The position numbers were made by a program, and so were the translations under genes. The notes under the pieces are model-generated. The model saw nothing but the letters and a program-made list of their open reading frames with translations. It was not told the DNA's origin and did no database searches. Positions 36,335 to 45,399 of a DNA stretch of 64,000 nt are shown one piece after another; the stretch's first letter is position 1; each line of letters begins with the position of its first letter. The stretch lies in NCBI RefSeq assembly GCF_031157525.1, contig NZ_JAVIXR010000011.1, positions 62,001 through 126,000 of the forward strand. Reading direction: 5' to 3'. The stretch is from Marinobacter sediminicola (lineage in GTDB: Bacteria > Pseudomonadota > Gammaproteobacteria > Pseudomonadales > Oleiphilaceae).

Positions 36335-36344
36335 GGTAGCTACC
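36335..36344. promoter_or_regulatory. Palindrome in the OYE/HxlR divergent promoter region
   Basis: GGTAGCTACC is a perfect 10-bp palindrome centred in the 149-base gap between the divergent OYE and HxlR genes. It is similar in form to the GTA-N-TAC type sites bound by HxlR proteins and is a candidate operator. No experimental support is available. Confidence 0.4.
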
Positions 36345-36420
36345 TTACTAATTTGGTCTCTTAACGCAACTTTATTTAATCTGGTTTTAAGATGCAACCT
36401 TATTATGTACACTTCCTCAC

Positions 36421-36891
36421 ATGGCCAGAAAACGTTTTGATGACTCCAACTGCTCCGTCGCCCGCGCCCTGAACCAGGTGGGTGACTGGTGGTCCCTGCT
36501 TATCGTACTGCACGCTATGTACGGTACCCGCCGCTTTGTGGATTTTCAGCAAGAGCTGGGCATTGCCAAAAACATCTTGTGCGACCGCCTGGCCCGATTG
36601 GTGGATAACGGCGTTCTGAAAAAAGTGGATGTGGGTGAGCACGGCTCCCGTTTTGAGTACCGGTTGACCGAGAAAGGCCGGGATCTGTTCCCTGTTGTTA
36701 TTGCTCTGCGTCAGTGGGGAGACAAGTGGAATCCGGCACCCGACGAAACACCCCTGGATCTGCGTGACAAAGCCACAGGGCAGCCGATACAACCCGTTCA
36801 GGTGCAAAACGCAGAAGGTGATCCAATAACCGTGCGAGATGTATTTGTTTCCGGTGACGGCATACCTGCCAGCAAAAAAGATTCCGCCTGA
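36421..36891 (+). CDS. HxlR-family transcriptional regulator
   Basis: A winged-helix regulator of 156 residues. The HxlR signature NCSVARALNQVGDWWSLLIV is at residues 11-30, followed by RRFVDFQQELGIAKNILCDR and the wing HGSRFEYRLTEKGRDL. Members often sense electrophiles or quinones and control a divergent reductase, here the old yellow enzyme at 35159-36271. Cys12 is in the position used as redox switch in some relatives. The C-terminal 50 residues are an extension beyond the core domain. Confidence 0.9.
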   Translation: MARKRFDDSNCSVARALNQVGDWWSLLIVLHAMYGTRRFVDFQQELGIAKNILCDRLARLVDNGVLKKVDVGEHGSRFEYRLTEKGRDLFPVVIALRQWGDKWNPAPDETPLDLRDKATGQPIQPVQVQNAEGDPITVRDVFVSGDGIPASKKDSA

Positions 36892-36973
36892 CAATCCGCA
36901 AAACTACACTCCTGAACCTTTTCTTGAGTTGCGTCAATCTGGCACTGCAACGCCGATCACTCGCCCGCAATTA

Positions 36974-36987
36974 TTGCGCTATATCAA
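36974..36987 (+). promoter_or_regulatory. Candidate Anr/FNR box upstream of ompW
   Basis: TTGCG-CTAT-ATCAA matches the Anr/FNR consensus TTGAT-N4-ATCAA at 8 of 10 positions. A TTTAAT -10 candidate lies at 37007-37012, about 29 bases from the box centre, close to the class II activator arrangement. ompW is FNR-regulated in E. coli, which makes the match plausible. Confidence 0.45.
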
Positions 36988-37050
36988 GTTCCCTATCTCC
37001 ATGATCTTTAATCTGAACGCATCAACGATTCAGGTTATCAGGAGATGTTT

Positions 37051-37776
37051 ATGTCCCGTACGTTCAAACTCAGTGTTATGGCTGCTGCCATTATGGCCGT
37101 TGCACCCGCTGCTCAGGCTTTTGAAGCTGGTGATTTCATTCTGCGTGCCGGTGTTGTGCATGTGGCGCCAGATGATTCCAGTGATGTCATTAAAGTGGGT
37201 GGCGCACCGATTTTCGGATCTGACGCTCGTGTTTCCGTAGATTCCGACTCGCAACTCGGAATTCGCGCAACCTACATGTTTACGAGCAATCTGGGTCTGG
37301 GCGTACTGGGTGCCACTCCGTTCAAGCACGATATCAATGGTGCCGGAGACTTGGCAGGTGCAGGAAAGTTGGCCGAAACCAAACATCTGCCACCAACAAT
37401 CACACTTCAGTACTATCCAATGAGCAGCAGCTCCGCATTACAGCCTTTTGTTGGCGTGGGCATCAACTACACGACGTTCTTTGAAGAAAAGACCACTGAC
37501 ACTCTCAACAGTGCCGTTGCGGGCACAGTCAGCCTGCCCGGTGCCACCACCAAACTAAACCTGGATGACAGCGTCGGCATCGCTTTTGAAGCAGGCATTG
37601 ACTACATGCTGAGCGAGAACTTCGGATTGAACGCTGCCGTCTGGTGGGCAGATATCAACACAGACGCCACCATTAAGGTCTACGATGCCAGCGGCAACTA
37701 TGCCGCCCAGACCGACAAGTTCGAAGTCGAAATCGACCCCATGGTTTACATGGTAGGTTTCACCTACAAGTTCTGA
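37051..37776 (+). CDS. ompW: OmpW-family outer-membrane protein
   Basis: An eight-stranded outer-membrane barrel of 241 residues. It has a signal peptide (cleavage after AVAPAAQA), the OmpW start FEAGDFILRAGVVHVAPDDSS, the middle motif HLPPTITLQYYP and the terminal Phe (GFTYKF) recognised by the BAM machinery. OmpW forms a hydrophobic channel linked to uptake of small hydrophobic compounds and to stress and oxygen response. AGGAG lies six bases before ATG 37051; the in-frame ATG at 37045 is too close to it. Confidence 0.94.
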   Translation: MSRTFKLSVMAAAIMAVAPAAQAFEAGDFILRAGVVHVAPDDSSDVIKVGGAPIFGSDARVSVDSDSQLGIRATYMFTSNLGLGVLGATPFKHDINGAGDLAGAGKLAETKHLPPTITLQYYPMSSSSALQPFVGVGINYTTFFEEKTTDTLNSAVAGTVSLPGATTKLNLDDSVGIAFEAGIDYMLSENFGLNAAVWWADINTDATIKVYDASGNYAAQTDKFEVEIDPMVYMVGFTYKF

Positions 37777-37800
37777 TGTTGGATTCTGTAATCTGAAACC

Positions 37801-37831
37801 AAAAACGGAGCCATCGAGGCTCCGTTTCTGG
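37801..37831. terminator. Bidirectional terminator between ompW and rhlE
   Basis: AAACGGAGCC (37803-37812) and GGCTCCGTTT (37818-37827) form a perfect 10-bp stem with a 5-nt loop. T-runs occur on both strands, better on the minus strand. It serves the convergent ompW and rhlE genes. Confidence 0.75.
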
Positions 37832-37871
37832 TTTAGCGTATGGCTATAGAGCACCCGCTTAAGTTTTCGGC

Positions 37872-39200
37872 TTAGCTCTGGCTTTGGCGTTGCCCGGAAC
37901 GTCCGCGCTGGCCTTGACCACCTTGGCTGCGACCACCACTGCGCCCACCGGGCTGGTCACCAAAGCTGCGGGGCTTACCACCGGGCCGGCCATTTCCTGC
38001 GCCATTTCCACCACTGCGGTTGCGTGCGCGGCTTGGGTCTGCCTTTGCCTTGGGCTTCATAGCTACGTGGTTTTTTGGCTCAAAACCTTCCACTTCCTTG
38101 CGCGGCAACTGCTTCTTGATCAACTTCTCGATGCCAACCAGCATCTTGAGCTCATCCGCACTTACCAATGACAGTGCATGCCCACTTTCACCCGCACGAC
38201 CTGTCCGGCCGATACGGTGAACATAATCTTCTGGCACGTTGGGCAGCTCAAAGTTCACTACTTGCGGCAGCTGCTTGATATCCAGACCTCGGGCTGCGAT
38301 GTCGGTTGCTACCAACACACGCACTTCCCCTGCTTTAAAATCAGCCAACGCACGGGTACGAGCACCCTGAGACTTGTTGCCATGGATAGCGGCTGCCGTA
38401 ATACCGTCATTTTCCAGTTTCTGGGTCAAACGGTTTGCACCGTGCTTGGTGCGGGTAAACACCAGCACCTGCTCCCAGCTGTTATCACGCACCAGCTTGC
38501 TCAGCAGCGCGGTTTTCTGGCTCTGGTCAACGGTGTAAACCGACTGTTTTACTGACTCAGCGGTAGTGTTTCTGACCGCCACATCAATCTGAACCGGGTT
38601 GTTCAGAAGGCCTTGAGCCAGAGCGCGAATTTCACCAGAGAAGGTCGCTGAAAACAGCAGGTTCTGACGCTTGGCTGGCAACAGCGCAAGGATCCTTTTG
38701 ATGTCGCGAATAAAGCCCATATCCAACATACGGTCGGCTTCATCCAGCACCAGGATTTCCACTTCGTTGAATTTCACAGCGTTCTGCTGATACAAATCCA
38801 TCAAGCGGCCAGGTGTGGCAACCAGTACATCCAGACCTTTACGCAGCTTCATCATCTGCGGGTTGATTTTTACACCACCGAAAACCACTGCGGCTTTGGT
38901 AGGAACATATTTGCTGTAAAGGTTTACGCTATCGTGAACCTGTGCGGCCAGTTCCCGTGTGGGGGCCAAAATAAGTACACGGGGACCTTTGCCCGTGCGA
39001 GGCTTCTCAGCCAGGCGCTGCAGCAATGGCAGTGTGAAACCGGCGGTTTTCCCAGTGCCCGTTTGAGCTGCAGCCATAACATCCTTACCTGAAAGTACGG
39101 CAGGAATGGCCTGAAGCTGAATGGGTGAAGGGGTATCGTAACCTTGATCGGCGGTTGCACGGACAAGCTGCTCGGACAAACCGAGTGAAGAAAAACTCAT
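37872..39200 (-). CDS. rhlE: DEAD-box RNA helicase, RhlE type
   Basis: An ATP-dependent RNA helicase of 442 residues. Motifs appear in order: Q motif (GYDTPSPIQ), I (AQTGTGKT), Ia (PTRELAAQ), Ib (TPGRL), II (DEAD), III (SAT), IV ([12 protein letters not shown]), V ([11 protein letters not shown]) and VI ([10 protein letters not shown]). The C-terminal tail from about residue 385 is Gly/Arg/Gln/Ser-rich and disordered, as in RhlE. The 273-base region upstream has no gene; it contains small hairpins such as GCGGCTTAAAGCCG and could be a long, cold-responsive leader, which is common for these genes. Confidence 0.93.
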   Translation of the reverse strand: MSFSSLGLSEQLVRATADQGYDTPSPIQLQAIPAVLSGKDVMAAAQTGTGKTAGFTLPLLQRLAEKPRTGKGPRVLILAPTRELAAQVHDSVNLYSKYVPTKAAVVFGGVKINPQMMKLRKGLDVLVATPGRLMDLYQQNAVKFNEVEILVLDEADRMLDMGFIRDIKRILALLPAKRQNLLFSATFSGEIRALAQGLLNNPVQIDVAVRNTTAESVKQSVYTVDQSQKTALLSKLVRDNSWEQVLVFTRTKHGANRLTQKLENDGITAAAIHGNKSQGARTRALADFKAGEVRVLVATDIAARGLDIKQLPQVVNFELPNVPEDYVHRIGRTGRAGESGHALSLVSADELKMLVGIEKLIKKQLPRKEVEGFEPKNHVAMKPKAKADPSRARNRSGGNGAGNGRPGGKPRSFGDQPGGRSGGRSQGGQGQRGRSGQRQSQS

Positions 39201-39474
39201 ATATGATTAACTCTTGATTGTTCTGCCTCCACGAACACCGTTCTCGGCGAATGCGGGCAGATGCCATGAAGATTCATGGAATAAAAGACGACTACAGTCA
39301 CGCGCCGGTAATCGGGGTGACGTCCTCTGACAGGTCGTATGGAGGTTCGCAACGCGGCTTAAAGCCGGAAACTGCAGAATCCTTAGAGGCAGGATGCGTG
39401 CACAGTAACAGAGGCAACAAGAATTAGCCATAAGGAATTGGAACCGGTGAACGGGGTATTACCGTCGATTTTAA

Positions 39475-41001
39475 TCAGGCCCCAAACAGCGCAGAGCGCA
39501 AAGGCTGCAAAAAACCACGGAGATTTCGTTCACTGGCATGGGTTTTCTTGCCATCGAACTCTATGTAGCCATCCTCGATGGGGTCAAACCGCAGCACTTT
39601 TACATCCGCCTGATAATCCTGTGAGGCTCGCCATGGGCCATGCGTGCCTTGCCGCGGGAGGCGGTCCGCAGCACGCTTGACGTAACCGGAATCCAGGGCG
39701 CCCATTACGGTATCCTCGCCCAGACTGTTTTCATTATCTCTGGCGACCGCCACGCGCAACCTCCGTTGATCCATGTGATTGATCAGGCGGCACAGATATT
39801 CACTGGCAATATCGGCCTTCAGGGTCCAGGAGATATTGGTGTAACCAAAGATCATGCCCGCATTGGGTACGCCTTCAACCATCACATTCTTGTAAACCAC
39901 CTTGTTTTTCAGAGCGACTTCCTGGCCGTCTACCTTCGGCTTGATACCCCCAAGCATCTGAATATCCAGGCCAGTGGCGGGAACAATAATGTCTGCATCC
40001 AGATGTTCACCGGATTTCAGGCGAATACCGGTTTCTGTGAAGCGCTCAATATGATCGGTTGCCATGGATGCCTTGCCCGTCTTCAAGGCGCGGAAAAGGT
40101 CACCGTCTTTCACCACACACAGGCGCTGATCCCAGGGGTTGTAGCTCGGGGTAAAGTGGCGCATGTCGGTTTGGTCGCCCACCTGATGCTTGATAATGCC
40201 CAGAAACAGGCGGCGCATGAGCTTGGGGTTCTTGCGGGAACGCTGGTACAGAAACCGGGACACCGTAATATTGCGCGCCCGGGTCAGCCGGTATGCGGCC
40301 TTGGCAGGTAGCACTTTCTGAATGCCTATAGTCACCTTATCCGTCGACGGCAGGGGCATCAGGTACGTGGGCGAGCGCTGCAGCATGGTTACATGCCCGG
40401 CTTTCTCCGCCAGCGTGGGAACCAGTGTGACCGCCGTGGCACCACTGCCGATCACCACAATTTTCTTGCCGGTGTAATCAAGGCCTTCTGGCCAGTGCTG
40501 CGGATGGACAACCTGGCCTTTGAAATCCGCTTCGCCGGGGAAATCAGGCTTATAGCCCTGATCGTAGTTGTAGTAGCCAGTGCAACCAATCAGAAAACTG
40601 GCCGTATAGGTTTCGCTTTTACCCGTAGCCTCATTCGCCGCAGTCAGCTTCCAGCATTTTTCTGCACTGGACCAATCTGCGGTTTTTACAGCAAGACCGT
40701 AGCGAATATGCGGCTCAACGTTGTGTTCTTTTGCGGTTTCGCTGACATAGTTCTTGATGGAAGCGCCGTCTGCCAGCACTTTTCCGCCAGTCCAGGGGCG
40801 GAAATTATAGCCAAAGGTAAACATGTCAGAATCGGAACGAATGCCCGGGTAGCGGAACAGATCCCAGGTGCCACCGATTGACTGACGCCGCTCCAGAATA
40901 GCGAACGACTTGCCCGGACACTCACGCTGGAGATGGCAGGCCATACCGATCCCCGACACCCCGGCACCGATGATCAACACATCAAAATGCTGCTCGCTCA
41001 T
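39475..41001 (-). CDS. AlmA-like flavin-binding monooxygenase (long-chain alkane / Baeyer-Villiger family)
   Basis: The 508-residue protein is a class B flavin monooxygenase. It has the FAD motif GAGVSGIG near residue 12, GGTWDLFRYPGIRSDSDM, the NADPH motif GSGATAVT and the fingerprint FKGQVVHPQHW (FxGxxxHxxxW) of Baeyer-Villiger enzymes. The N-terminal third closely resembles, from memory, Acinetobacter AlmA, which hydroxylates n-alkanes longer than C30. ATG 41001 is chosen because the Rossmann fold starts immediately; the in-frame extension to 41235 overlaps the esterase gene. A lipid-ester hydrolase lies 97 bases upstream on the same strand. Confidence 0.85.
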   Translation of the reverse strand: MSEQHFDVLIIGAGVSGIGMACHLQRECPGKSFAILERRQSIGGTWDLFRYPGIRSDSDMFTFGYNFRPWTGGKVLADGASIKNYVSETAKEHNVEPHIRYGLAVKTADWSSAEKCWKLTAANEATGKSETYTASFLIGCTGYYNYDQGYKPDFPGEADFKGQVVHPQHWPEGLDYTGKKIVVIGSGATAVTLVPTLAEKAGHVTMLQRSPTYLMPLPSTDKVTIGIQKVLPAKAAYRLTRARNITVSRFLYQRSRKNPKLMRRLFLGIIKHQVGDQTDMRHFTPSYNPWDQRLCVVKDGDLFRALKTGKASMATDHIERFTETGIRLKSGEHLDADIIVPATGLDIQMLGGIKPKVDGQEVALKNKVVYKNVMVEGVPNAGMIFGYTNISWTLKADIASEYLCRLINHMDQRRLRVAVARDNENSLGEDTVMGALDSGYVKRAADRLPRQGTHGPWRASQDYQADVKVLRFDPIEDGYIEFDGKKTHASERNLRGFLQPLRSALFGA

Positions 41002-41098
41002 ATCCGACCTCTCAAAGTCATTGTCGTTCTTCCGGTATCTATGAGAGTTACGATAGCGCAGCCGGGTATACGGGGTGGTTAGCCAGCGGGGTCTAAAA

Positions 41099-41821
41099 CT
41101 ACTGATTTTGGGCCAGTTTGCGAATACTGGCCGCGGAATGCTGAGCCCAAACCCTGTATGCATCCAGGCCGGGATGAAAGCCATCCGAGGCCATATAGCC
41201 ATGCTCCAGAGGAAAGGACACACACAGATATTCAAGGTGCCCTTTCTCGAAAGAGCCGGTATCGCACAGGCTTTTCATCAATGTGTTCAACTGTTTGGCC
41301 CGCAGGCCCAGGTACCAGCGCAAAGGCTGTGGCAAGGCGGGAAAGAGATGCATGGGCGGGATGGCGGTGAACAGTACGAGTGCTGCCCCCGTGTCGTTGA
41401 TCAACCGGTCCGACAACTCATTCAATGCCGACACCCACTGCCCGTTGCGGGTGCGACCCGTCACATCGTTTACGCCAACAGACACGAGGACAACATCGTA
41501 CTGGGCTTTCGGTGCTGCTTTGAGTACCTCAAAAACACCGGCTGCCGTGCGTCCGGTTTCTGCCAATAAATTCCAACTCACACAATGATCCCTTGCGAGT
41601 TCCCTGACCAACTGGCCTGCCAGTGCATCCTGCTGATGGCTCACACCAACGCCCGCCGCGGCAGAGTCACCAAGAATCAGCAGTCGCAGCTCCGGCCCGG
41701 AGCCCAAGGTACCGCAACGCTCACCCTCGGGTTCCGGCAAGCGCGGGGTAACCTTGCGCACATAGCTTCCCTGCCCGATAAGAACCGGAGCCAGTGCAAG
41801 CGTAGATAAGGGGTACAACAT
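41099..41821 (-). CDS. SGNH/GDSL-family esterase, probably membrane-anchored
   Basis: A 240-residue hydrolase with SGNH blocks: LLILGDSAAAGVGVS (block I, Ser nucleophile), NLLAETGRTA (block II), SVGVNDVTG (block III) and DGFHPG (block V, Asp-His). An N-terminal hydrophobic stretch (about 1-20) may be a signal or anchor. Such enzymes cleave esters of lipids, surfactants or carbohydrates. It is upstream of the AlmA-like monooxygenase on the same strand, so both could serve alkane or wax-ester use; the link is positional. Confidence 0.87.
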   Translation of the reverse strand: MLYPLSTLALAPVLIGQGSYVRKVTPRLPEPEGERCGTLGSGPELRLLILGDSAAAGVGVSHQQDALAGQLVRELARDHCVSWNLLAETGRTAAGVFEVLKAAPKAQYDVVLVSVGVNDVTGRTRNGQWVSALNELSDRLINDTGAALVLFTAIPPMHLFPALPQPLRWYLGLRAKQLNTLMKSLCDTGSFEKGHLEYLCVSFPLEHGYMASDGFHPGLDAYRVWAQHSAASIRKLAQNQ

Positions 41822-41837
41822 AAGTGCTTACGCCCGG

Positions 41838-42128
41838 TCAGTCATGGTGGCCAATCGGGCCTTCCGTAAACAGAAATTCCCGCAGGTGCTTGTCCATCAC
41901 CGGATCTTTCCTGCGAATCCACTCAAGCACCATGGCTGCGTGCTCCTTTTCCTCGTCGCGGTTATGCTCAAGAATCGCTTTCAGCTCAGGGTCCTTGCAG
42001 GCATCCACTCGCTGGTTGTACCAATCTACCGCTTCAAACTCCTCCATCAAGGAGCTGACTGCGCGATGCATTTCGCGGGTTTCATCGGTCAGTTCGCCAA
42101 CCGGTTCATGATAACTGTCGTTCGCCAT
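41838..42128 (-). CDS. Encapsulin-type ferritin-like protein (EncFtn), stand-alone
   Basis: The 96-residue protein closely resembles, from memory, encapsulated ferritin EncFtn of Rhodospirillum rubrum: MEEFEAVDWYNQRVDA and HNRDEEKEHAAMVLEWIRR align with its two helices. The ferroxidase residues Glu32, Trp38, Glu62 and His65 of that protein correspond here to Glu30, Trp36, Glu60 and His63. The protein ends TEGPIGHHD about where the ferritin core ends and lacks the C-terminal cargo-loading peptide that directs EncFtn into an encapsulin shell. No encapsulin gene is found in the window. AAGGA precedes the ATG. It probably oxidises and holds Fe(II), perhaps with a non-encapsulin partner. Confidence 0.85.
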   Translation of the reverse strand: MANDSYHEPVGELTDETREMHRAVSSLMEEFEAVDWYNQRVDACKDPELKAILEHNRDEEKEHAAMVLEWIRRKDPVMDKHLREFLFTEGPIGHHD

Positions 42129-42287
42129 ATAGAAAGTCCTTTATCTGATTGTCAGTGAGGTGCTTTTTTACATGTTGGCACGCTTTGACAATAGACTAAA
42201 ATATGCAATCCAAACACTCGGGGTTCGTTTGAGCCACCGCAACGCCTGTGGCACAGTCGAGTGATAAACCAATCTGGGTAGTGCGCC

Positions 42288-43322
42288 ATGAAGACTGTTT
42301 TCTCACCCCTGCACAGCCTCCGCTCTGTCAAAACCGAGTTGGACGGTGGCATTCTGATTACGCCCCACGAAAAGCCATCACGGGCAGAGACCATTCTGGC
42401 CAGAGTGAAATCACAAACCCTGGGCGAGGTGATCGAGCCTGAGGATTTCGGCCTCGAACCCGTAAAGCGCGTGCACACAGCAGATTACGTGGCTTTTCTT
42501 GAGCGCTGCTGGGCCGACTGGGTGGCTGAGGGCAAACCAGGGGAAGCCATTCCTGCTGTGTGGTGTGGCCGCGGTATGCGCCCCCGCATGCCCAAAGACA
42601 TAGACGGGCGCCTGGGTTACTTCAGCTTTGCCGCCGAGACCTCCATTTCGAACGGCACCTGGCAAGCAGCCTGCGCCTCTGCCAATGTCGCATTAACAGC
42701 CCAGAAGCTGGTAGCAAACGGCGAACGTGCCGCCTTTGCCCTGTGCCGCCCCCCTGGCCACCATGCCCACGCAGATCTATTCGGTGGCTACTGCTTTTTC
42801 AATAACGCCGCCATTGCAGCACAGGCATTTCGCGATCAAGGCTACGAGCGTGTTGCCATTCTCGATGTTGATTTTCACCACGGCAACGGCACCCAGGCCA
42901 TTTTTTATGACCGCAGCGACGTACTGACCGTCAGCCTGCATGGCGATCCAGACTTGGTGTTCCCACACTTTCTGGGCTTTGAGGATGAAACCGGAGAGGC
43001 TGAAGGAGAAGGCTATAACCTCAACATTATTTATCCTCCCGGAACGCCCTACAGCGAGTGGGGCAAGGGGCTGGAAACCGCCTGCAAGCGCATTGCAGAT
43101 TTCCAGCCAAGCACTCTGATTATTGCGTTGGGTGTGGATACCTTCGAGGAAGATCCGATTTCGTTCTTTAAATTGAAATCAAATGACTACTTTTCTCTTG
43201 GCCAACGTATAGAACAACTCAAACTGCCCACCGTGTTCACTATGGAAGGTGGTTACGACGTGGATGCCATTGGCGTGAACGTGGTGAACGTGATGCAGGG
43301 CTTCGAAGGGCGGGCCATTTAA
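42288..43322 (+). CDS. Histone deacetylase superfamily / acetylpolyamine amidohydrolase
   Basis: A zinc-dependent deacetylase of 344 residues. It has the class II active-site motifs RPPGHHAHADLFGGYCFFNN, DVDFHHGNGTQ, SLHGDP and MEGGYDV. The size and the MKTVFSPLHSLRSVKTELDGG start place it with bacterial acetylpolyamine amidohydrolases, which deacetylate N-acetylputrescine, N-acetylspermidine and similar compounds. It is followed, 55 bases later, by a YqhD-like alcohol dehydrogenase. It is divergent from the ferritin gene. Confidence 0.92.
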   Translation: MKTVFSPLHSLRSVKTELDGGILITPHEKPSRAETILARVKSQTLGEVIEPEDFGLEPVKRVHTADYVAFLERCWADWVAEGKPGEAIPAVWCGRGMRPRMPKDIDGRLGYFSFAAETSISNGTWQAACASANVALTAQKLVANGERAAFALCRPPGHHAHADLFGGYCFFNNAAIAAQAFRDQGYERVAILDVDFHHGNGTQAIFYDRSDVLTVSLHGDPDLVFPHFLGFEDETGEAEGEGYNLNIIYPPGTPYSEWGKGLETACKRIADFQPSTLIIALGVDTFEEDPISFFKLKSNDYFSLGQRIEQLKLPTVFTMEGGYDVDAIGVNVVNVMQGFEGRAI

Positions 43323-43377
43323 CACAAGCCCACCGAGCTTTTTTTAAAATTTACAGATACAACATTAAGGATTCCAT

Positions 43378-44535
43378 GTGAATAACTTCAACTTTTACAA
43401 CCCAACCCGTATCGCCTTTGGCGAAGGTAAAATTGCCGAGCTCGACAAACTGGTACCCAAAGACGCCAAGGTACTCGTTCTGTTTGGTGGCGAAAGTGCA
43501 CGCCGCACAGGTACGCTGGATGAAGTTACCAAGGCACTCGGCGACCGGACGGTGACAGAGTTTGGCGGCATTGAGCCAAACCCGAGCTTCGAAACCTTGA
43601 TGAACGCGGTTGTACAGGTACGCGAACAGAACATAGATTTTCTGCTCGCCGTAGGCGGTGGGTCGGTCATCGATGGCACCAAGTTTGTCGCGGCAGCCGC
43701 TGTTTTCGAAGGTGACGAGTGGGATATCCTGCTCAAAGGTGGCCGCAATATTAAGCGCGCCCTGCCCTTTGGTTCGGTACTGACTCTTCCTGCCACTGGC
43801 TCCGAGATGAACAAGGGCGGCGTTGTCACCCGCCGCTCCCTGAAAGCAAAACTACCGTTCCAGAGCGACCTTGTTTTCCCGCAGTTCTCAATTCTTGATC
43901 CCACAAAAACCTACACCCTGCCCCTGCGCCAGGTGGGCAATGGCGTGGTGGATGCCTTCGTTCATGTGATCGAGCAATACCTGACCTACCCGGCCCAGGC
44001 GCCGGTGCAGGACCGTTTTGCTGAAGGCCTGCTGCTGACACTGACTGAGATTGGCGAGCAGGCTCTGGCTGAGCCCGACAACTATCAGGTGAGAGCCAGC
44101 CTGATGTGGACAGCGACTTTGGCCCTGAATGGCCTGATTGGCAGTGGCGTACCCCAGGATTGGGCCACACACATGTTGGGCCATGAACTGACTGCGCTGC
44201 ACAACCTTGATCACGCCCAGACCCTGGCCATTGTATTGCCGTCCATGCTGCGTGAGCGCAAGGCATCCAAGCTCGACAAGCTGGTTCAATACGGCGAACG
44301 GGTTTGGGGTATTCGTGAGGGAAGCGCTGAAGAGAAAGCCGAAGCTGCGATTGCCAAAACCCAGGACTTCTTCGAATCACTGGGCGTTAAAACCCGCCTT
44401 GGCGACTACGACCTTGGCGAAGAGCACATTGAGCCACTGATCAAGAGCCTGGAAAGCCACGGCATGACAGCGCTTGGTGAGCATGGTGATGTCACGCCGG
44501 ATGTGTGCCGCCGGGTGCTTCACGCAAGCCTGTAA
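43378..44535 (+). CDS. yqhD: YqhD-like NADPH-dependent iron-group alcohol dehydrogenase
   Basis: A 385-residue enzyme of the iron-containing alcohol dehydrogenase family. The start is MNNFNFYNPTRIAFGEGKI, followed by FGGESARRTG, the nucleotide-binding GGGSVIDGTKF and the metal-binding segment DAFVHVIEQYLT, with later histidines in WATHMLGHELTALHNLDHAQ. YqhD-type enzymes reduce a range of short aldehydes, including toxic ones formed by lipid peroxidation. GTG 43378 is the start: AAGGA precedes it, and ATG 43375 is in another frame. It may be co-transcribed with the deacetylase. Confidence 0.92.
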   Translation: MNNFNFYNPTRIAFGEGKIAELDKLVPKDAKVLVLFGGESARRTGTLDEVTKALGDRTVTEFGGIEPNPSFETLMNAVVQVREQNIDFLLAVGGGSVIDGTKFVAAAAVFEGDEWDILLKGGRNIKRALPFGSVLTLPATGSEMNKGGVVTRRSLKAKLPFQSDLVFPQFSILDPTKTYTLPLRQVGNGVVDAFVHVIEQYLTYPAQAPVQDRFAEGLLLTLTEIGEQALAEPDNYQVRASLMWTATLALNGLIGSGVPQDWATHMLGHELTALHNLDHAQTLAIVLPSMLRERKASKLDKLVQYGERVWGIREGSAEEKAEAAIAKTQDFFESLGVKTRLGDYDLGEEHIEPLIKSLESHGMTALGEHGDVTPDVCRRVLHASL

Positions 44536-44557
44536 GCTAACACTGTTTCCTTTTTGC

Positions 44558-44590
44558 GGGGCCCTGAAACGTCAGGTGCCCCCTTTTTTT
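44558..44590 (+). terminator. Intrinsic terminator after yqhD
   Basis: GGGGCCCTGA pairs with TCAGG-T-GCCCC (one bulged T) around an AACG loop, followed by seven T. It ends the deacetylase-yqhD unit before the convergent rlmE gene. Confidence 0.85.
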
Positions 44591-44609
44591 GCCCAATAGA
44601 CCGGCAGAC

Positions 44610-45230
44610 TCAGCCCTTGAAACCCTTGCCCACAACGTACACTTCCCGGGAACGGGCGCGGGAAGAATCCGGCTTGCGCACCACCACCTTGTCAAAGACC
44701 TCTCGGGTCGCTTTCAGATACTCATCGTAGCCTTCGCCCTGAAACACCTTGGCCACAAAGCTGCCTTTGGGTTTCAACACCTGGCTGGCCATATCCAGTG
44801 CCAGCTCCACCAGGTACATGGAAGAGGCCTGATCAGACACAGTCACGCCACTGATGTTCGGAGCCATATCGGAAATCACCACATCGACCCGGCTGTCGCC
44901 GAGCGCTTCCATAATGGCCTCAAAGACCGAATCTTCGGTGAAATCTCCCTGAACAAACTCCACACCGGCAATGTTATCCATCGGCAGAATATCCGAGGCC
45001 AAAACTCTGCCCTTGTGGCCCACCAGATTGGCCGCCACTTGTGACCAGCCGCCCGGTGCAGAGCCCAGATCCATCACCACCATGTTAGGGTGAATCAGCC
45101 TGTCCTTCTTGTTGATTTCAAGAAGCTTGTAGCTGGCCCGTGAGCGATAGCCGTCTACCTGCGCCTGCTTCACGAAGGGATCGTTTACGTGCTCATCAAG
45201 CCAGCGGCCACTGCTTTTGGAACGTGCCAT
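44610..45230 (-). CDS. rlmE: 23S rRNA (uridine-2552-2'-O)-methyltransferase RlmE
   Basis: RlmE (FtsJ/RrmJ) methylates the A-loop of 23S rRNA late in 50S assembly. The 206-residue protein has the SAM motif [15 protein letters not shown], the catalytic K-D-K-E residues in [29 protein letters not shown] and SREVYVVG, and the usual N-terminal [20 protein letters not shown]. In many relatives rlmE is followed by ftsH; here it is followed by a terminator and yqhD, so that synteny is absent. Confidence 0.96.
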   Translation of the reverse strand: MARSKSSGRWLDEHVNDPFVKQAQVDGYRSRASYKLLEINKKDRLIHPNMVVMDLGSAPGGWSQVAANLVGHKGRVLASDILPMDNIAGVEFVQGDFTEDSVFEAIMEALGDSRVDVVISDMAPNISGVTVSDQASSMYLVELALDMASQVLKPKGSFVAKVFQGEGYDEYLKATREVFDKVVVRKPDSSRARSREVYVVGKGFKG

Positions 45231-45399
45231 AAGAACTCATCAAAAAAGGAAGTCGACCGCCCATTCTACGTGGCTGGCCCGCTGGCGGCAAAACCCTGAC
45301 ATCCGGGCCCGGCGCACGTACAATTACCGCAACACGTTCCGATCCCTTTATACCCGGCAAATGATCCGCCAACCGCGGCCTACCCGGGCAGGACAGACT

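Noticed and set aside
39201..39474. A small gene in the gap upstream of rhlE
   Set aside because: Only short frames without ribosome sites or recognisable sequence are seen; a long leader for rhlE is more likely.
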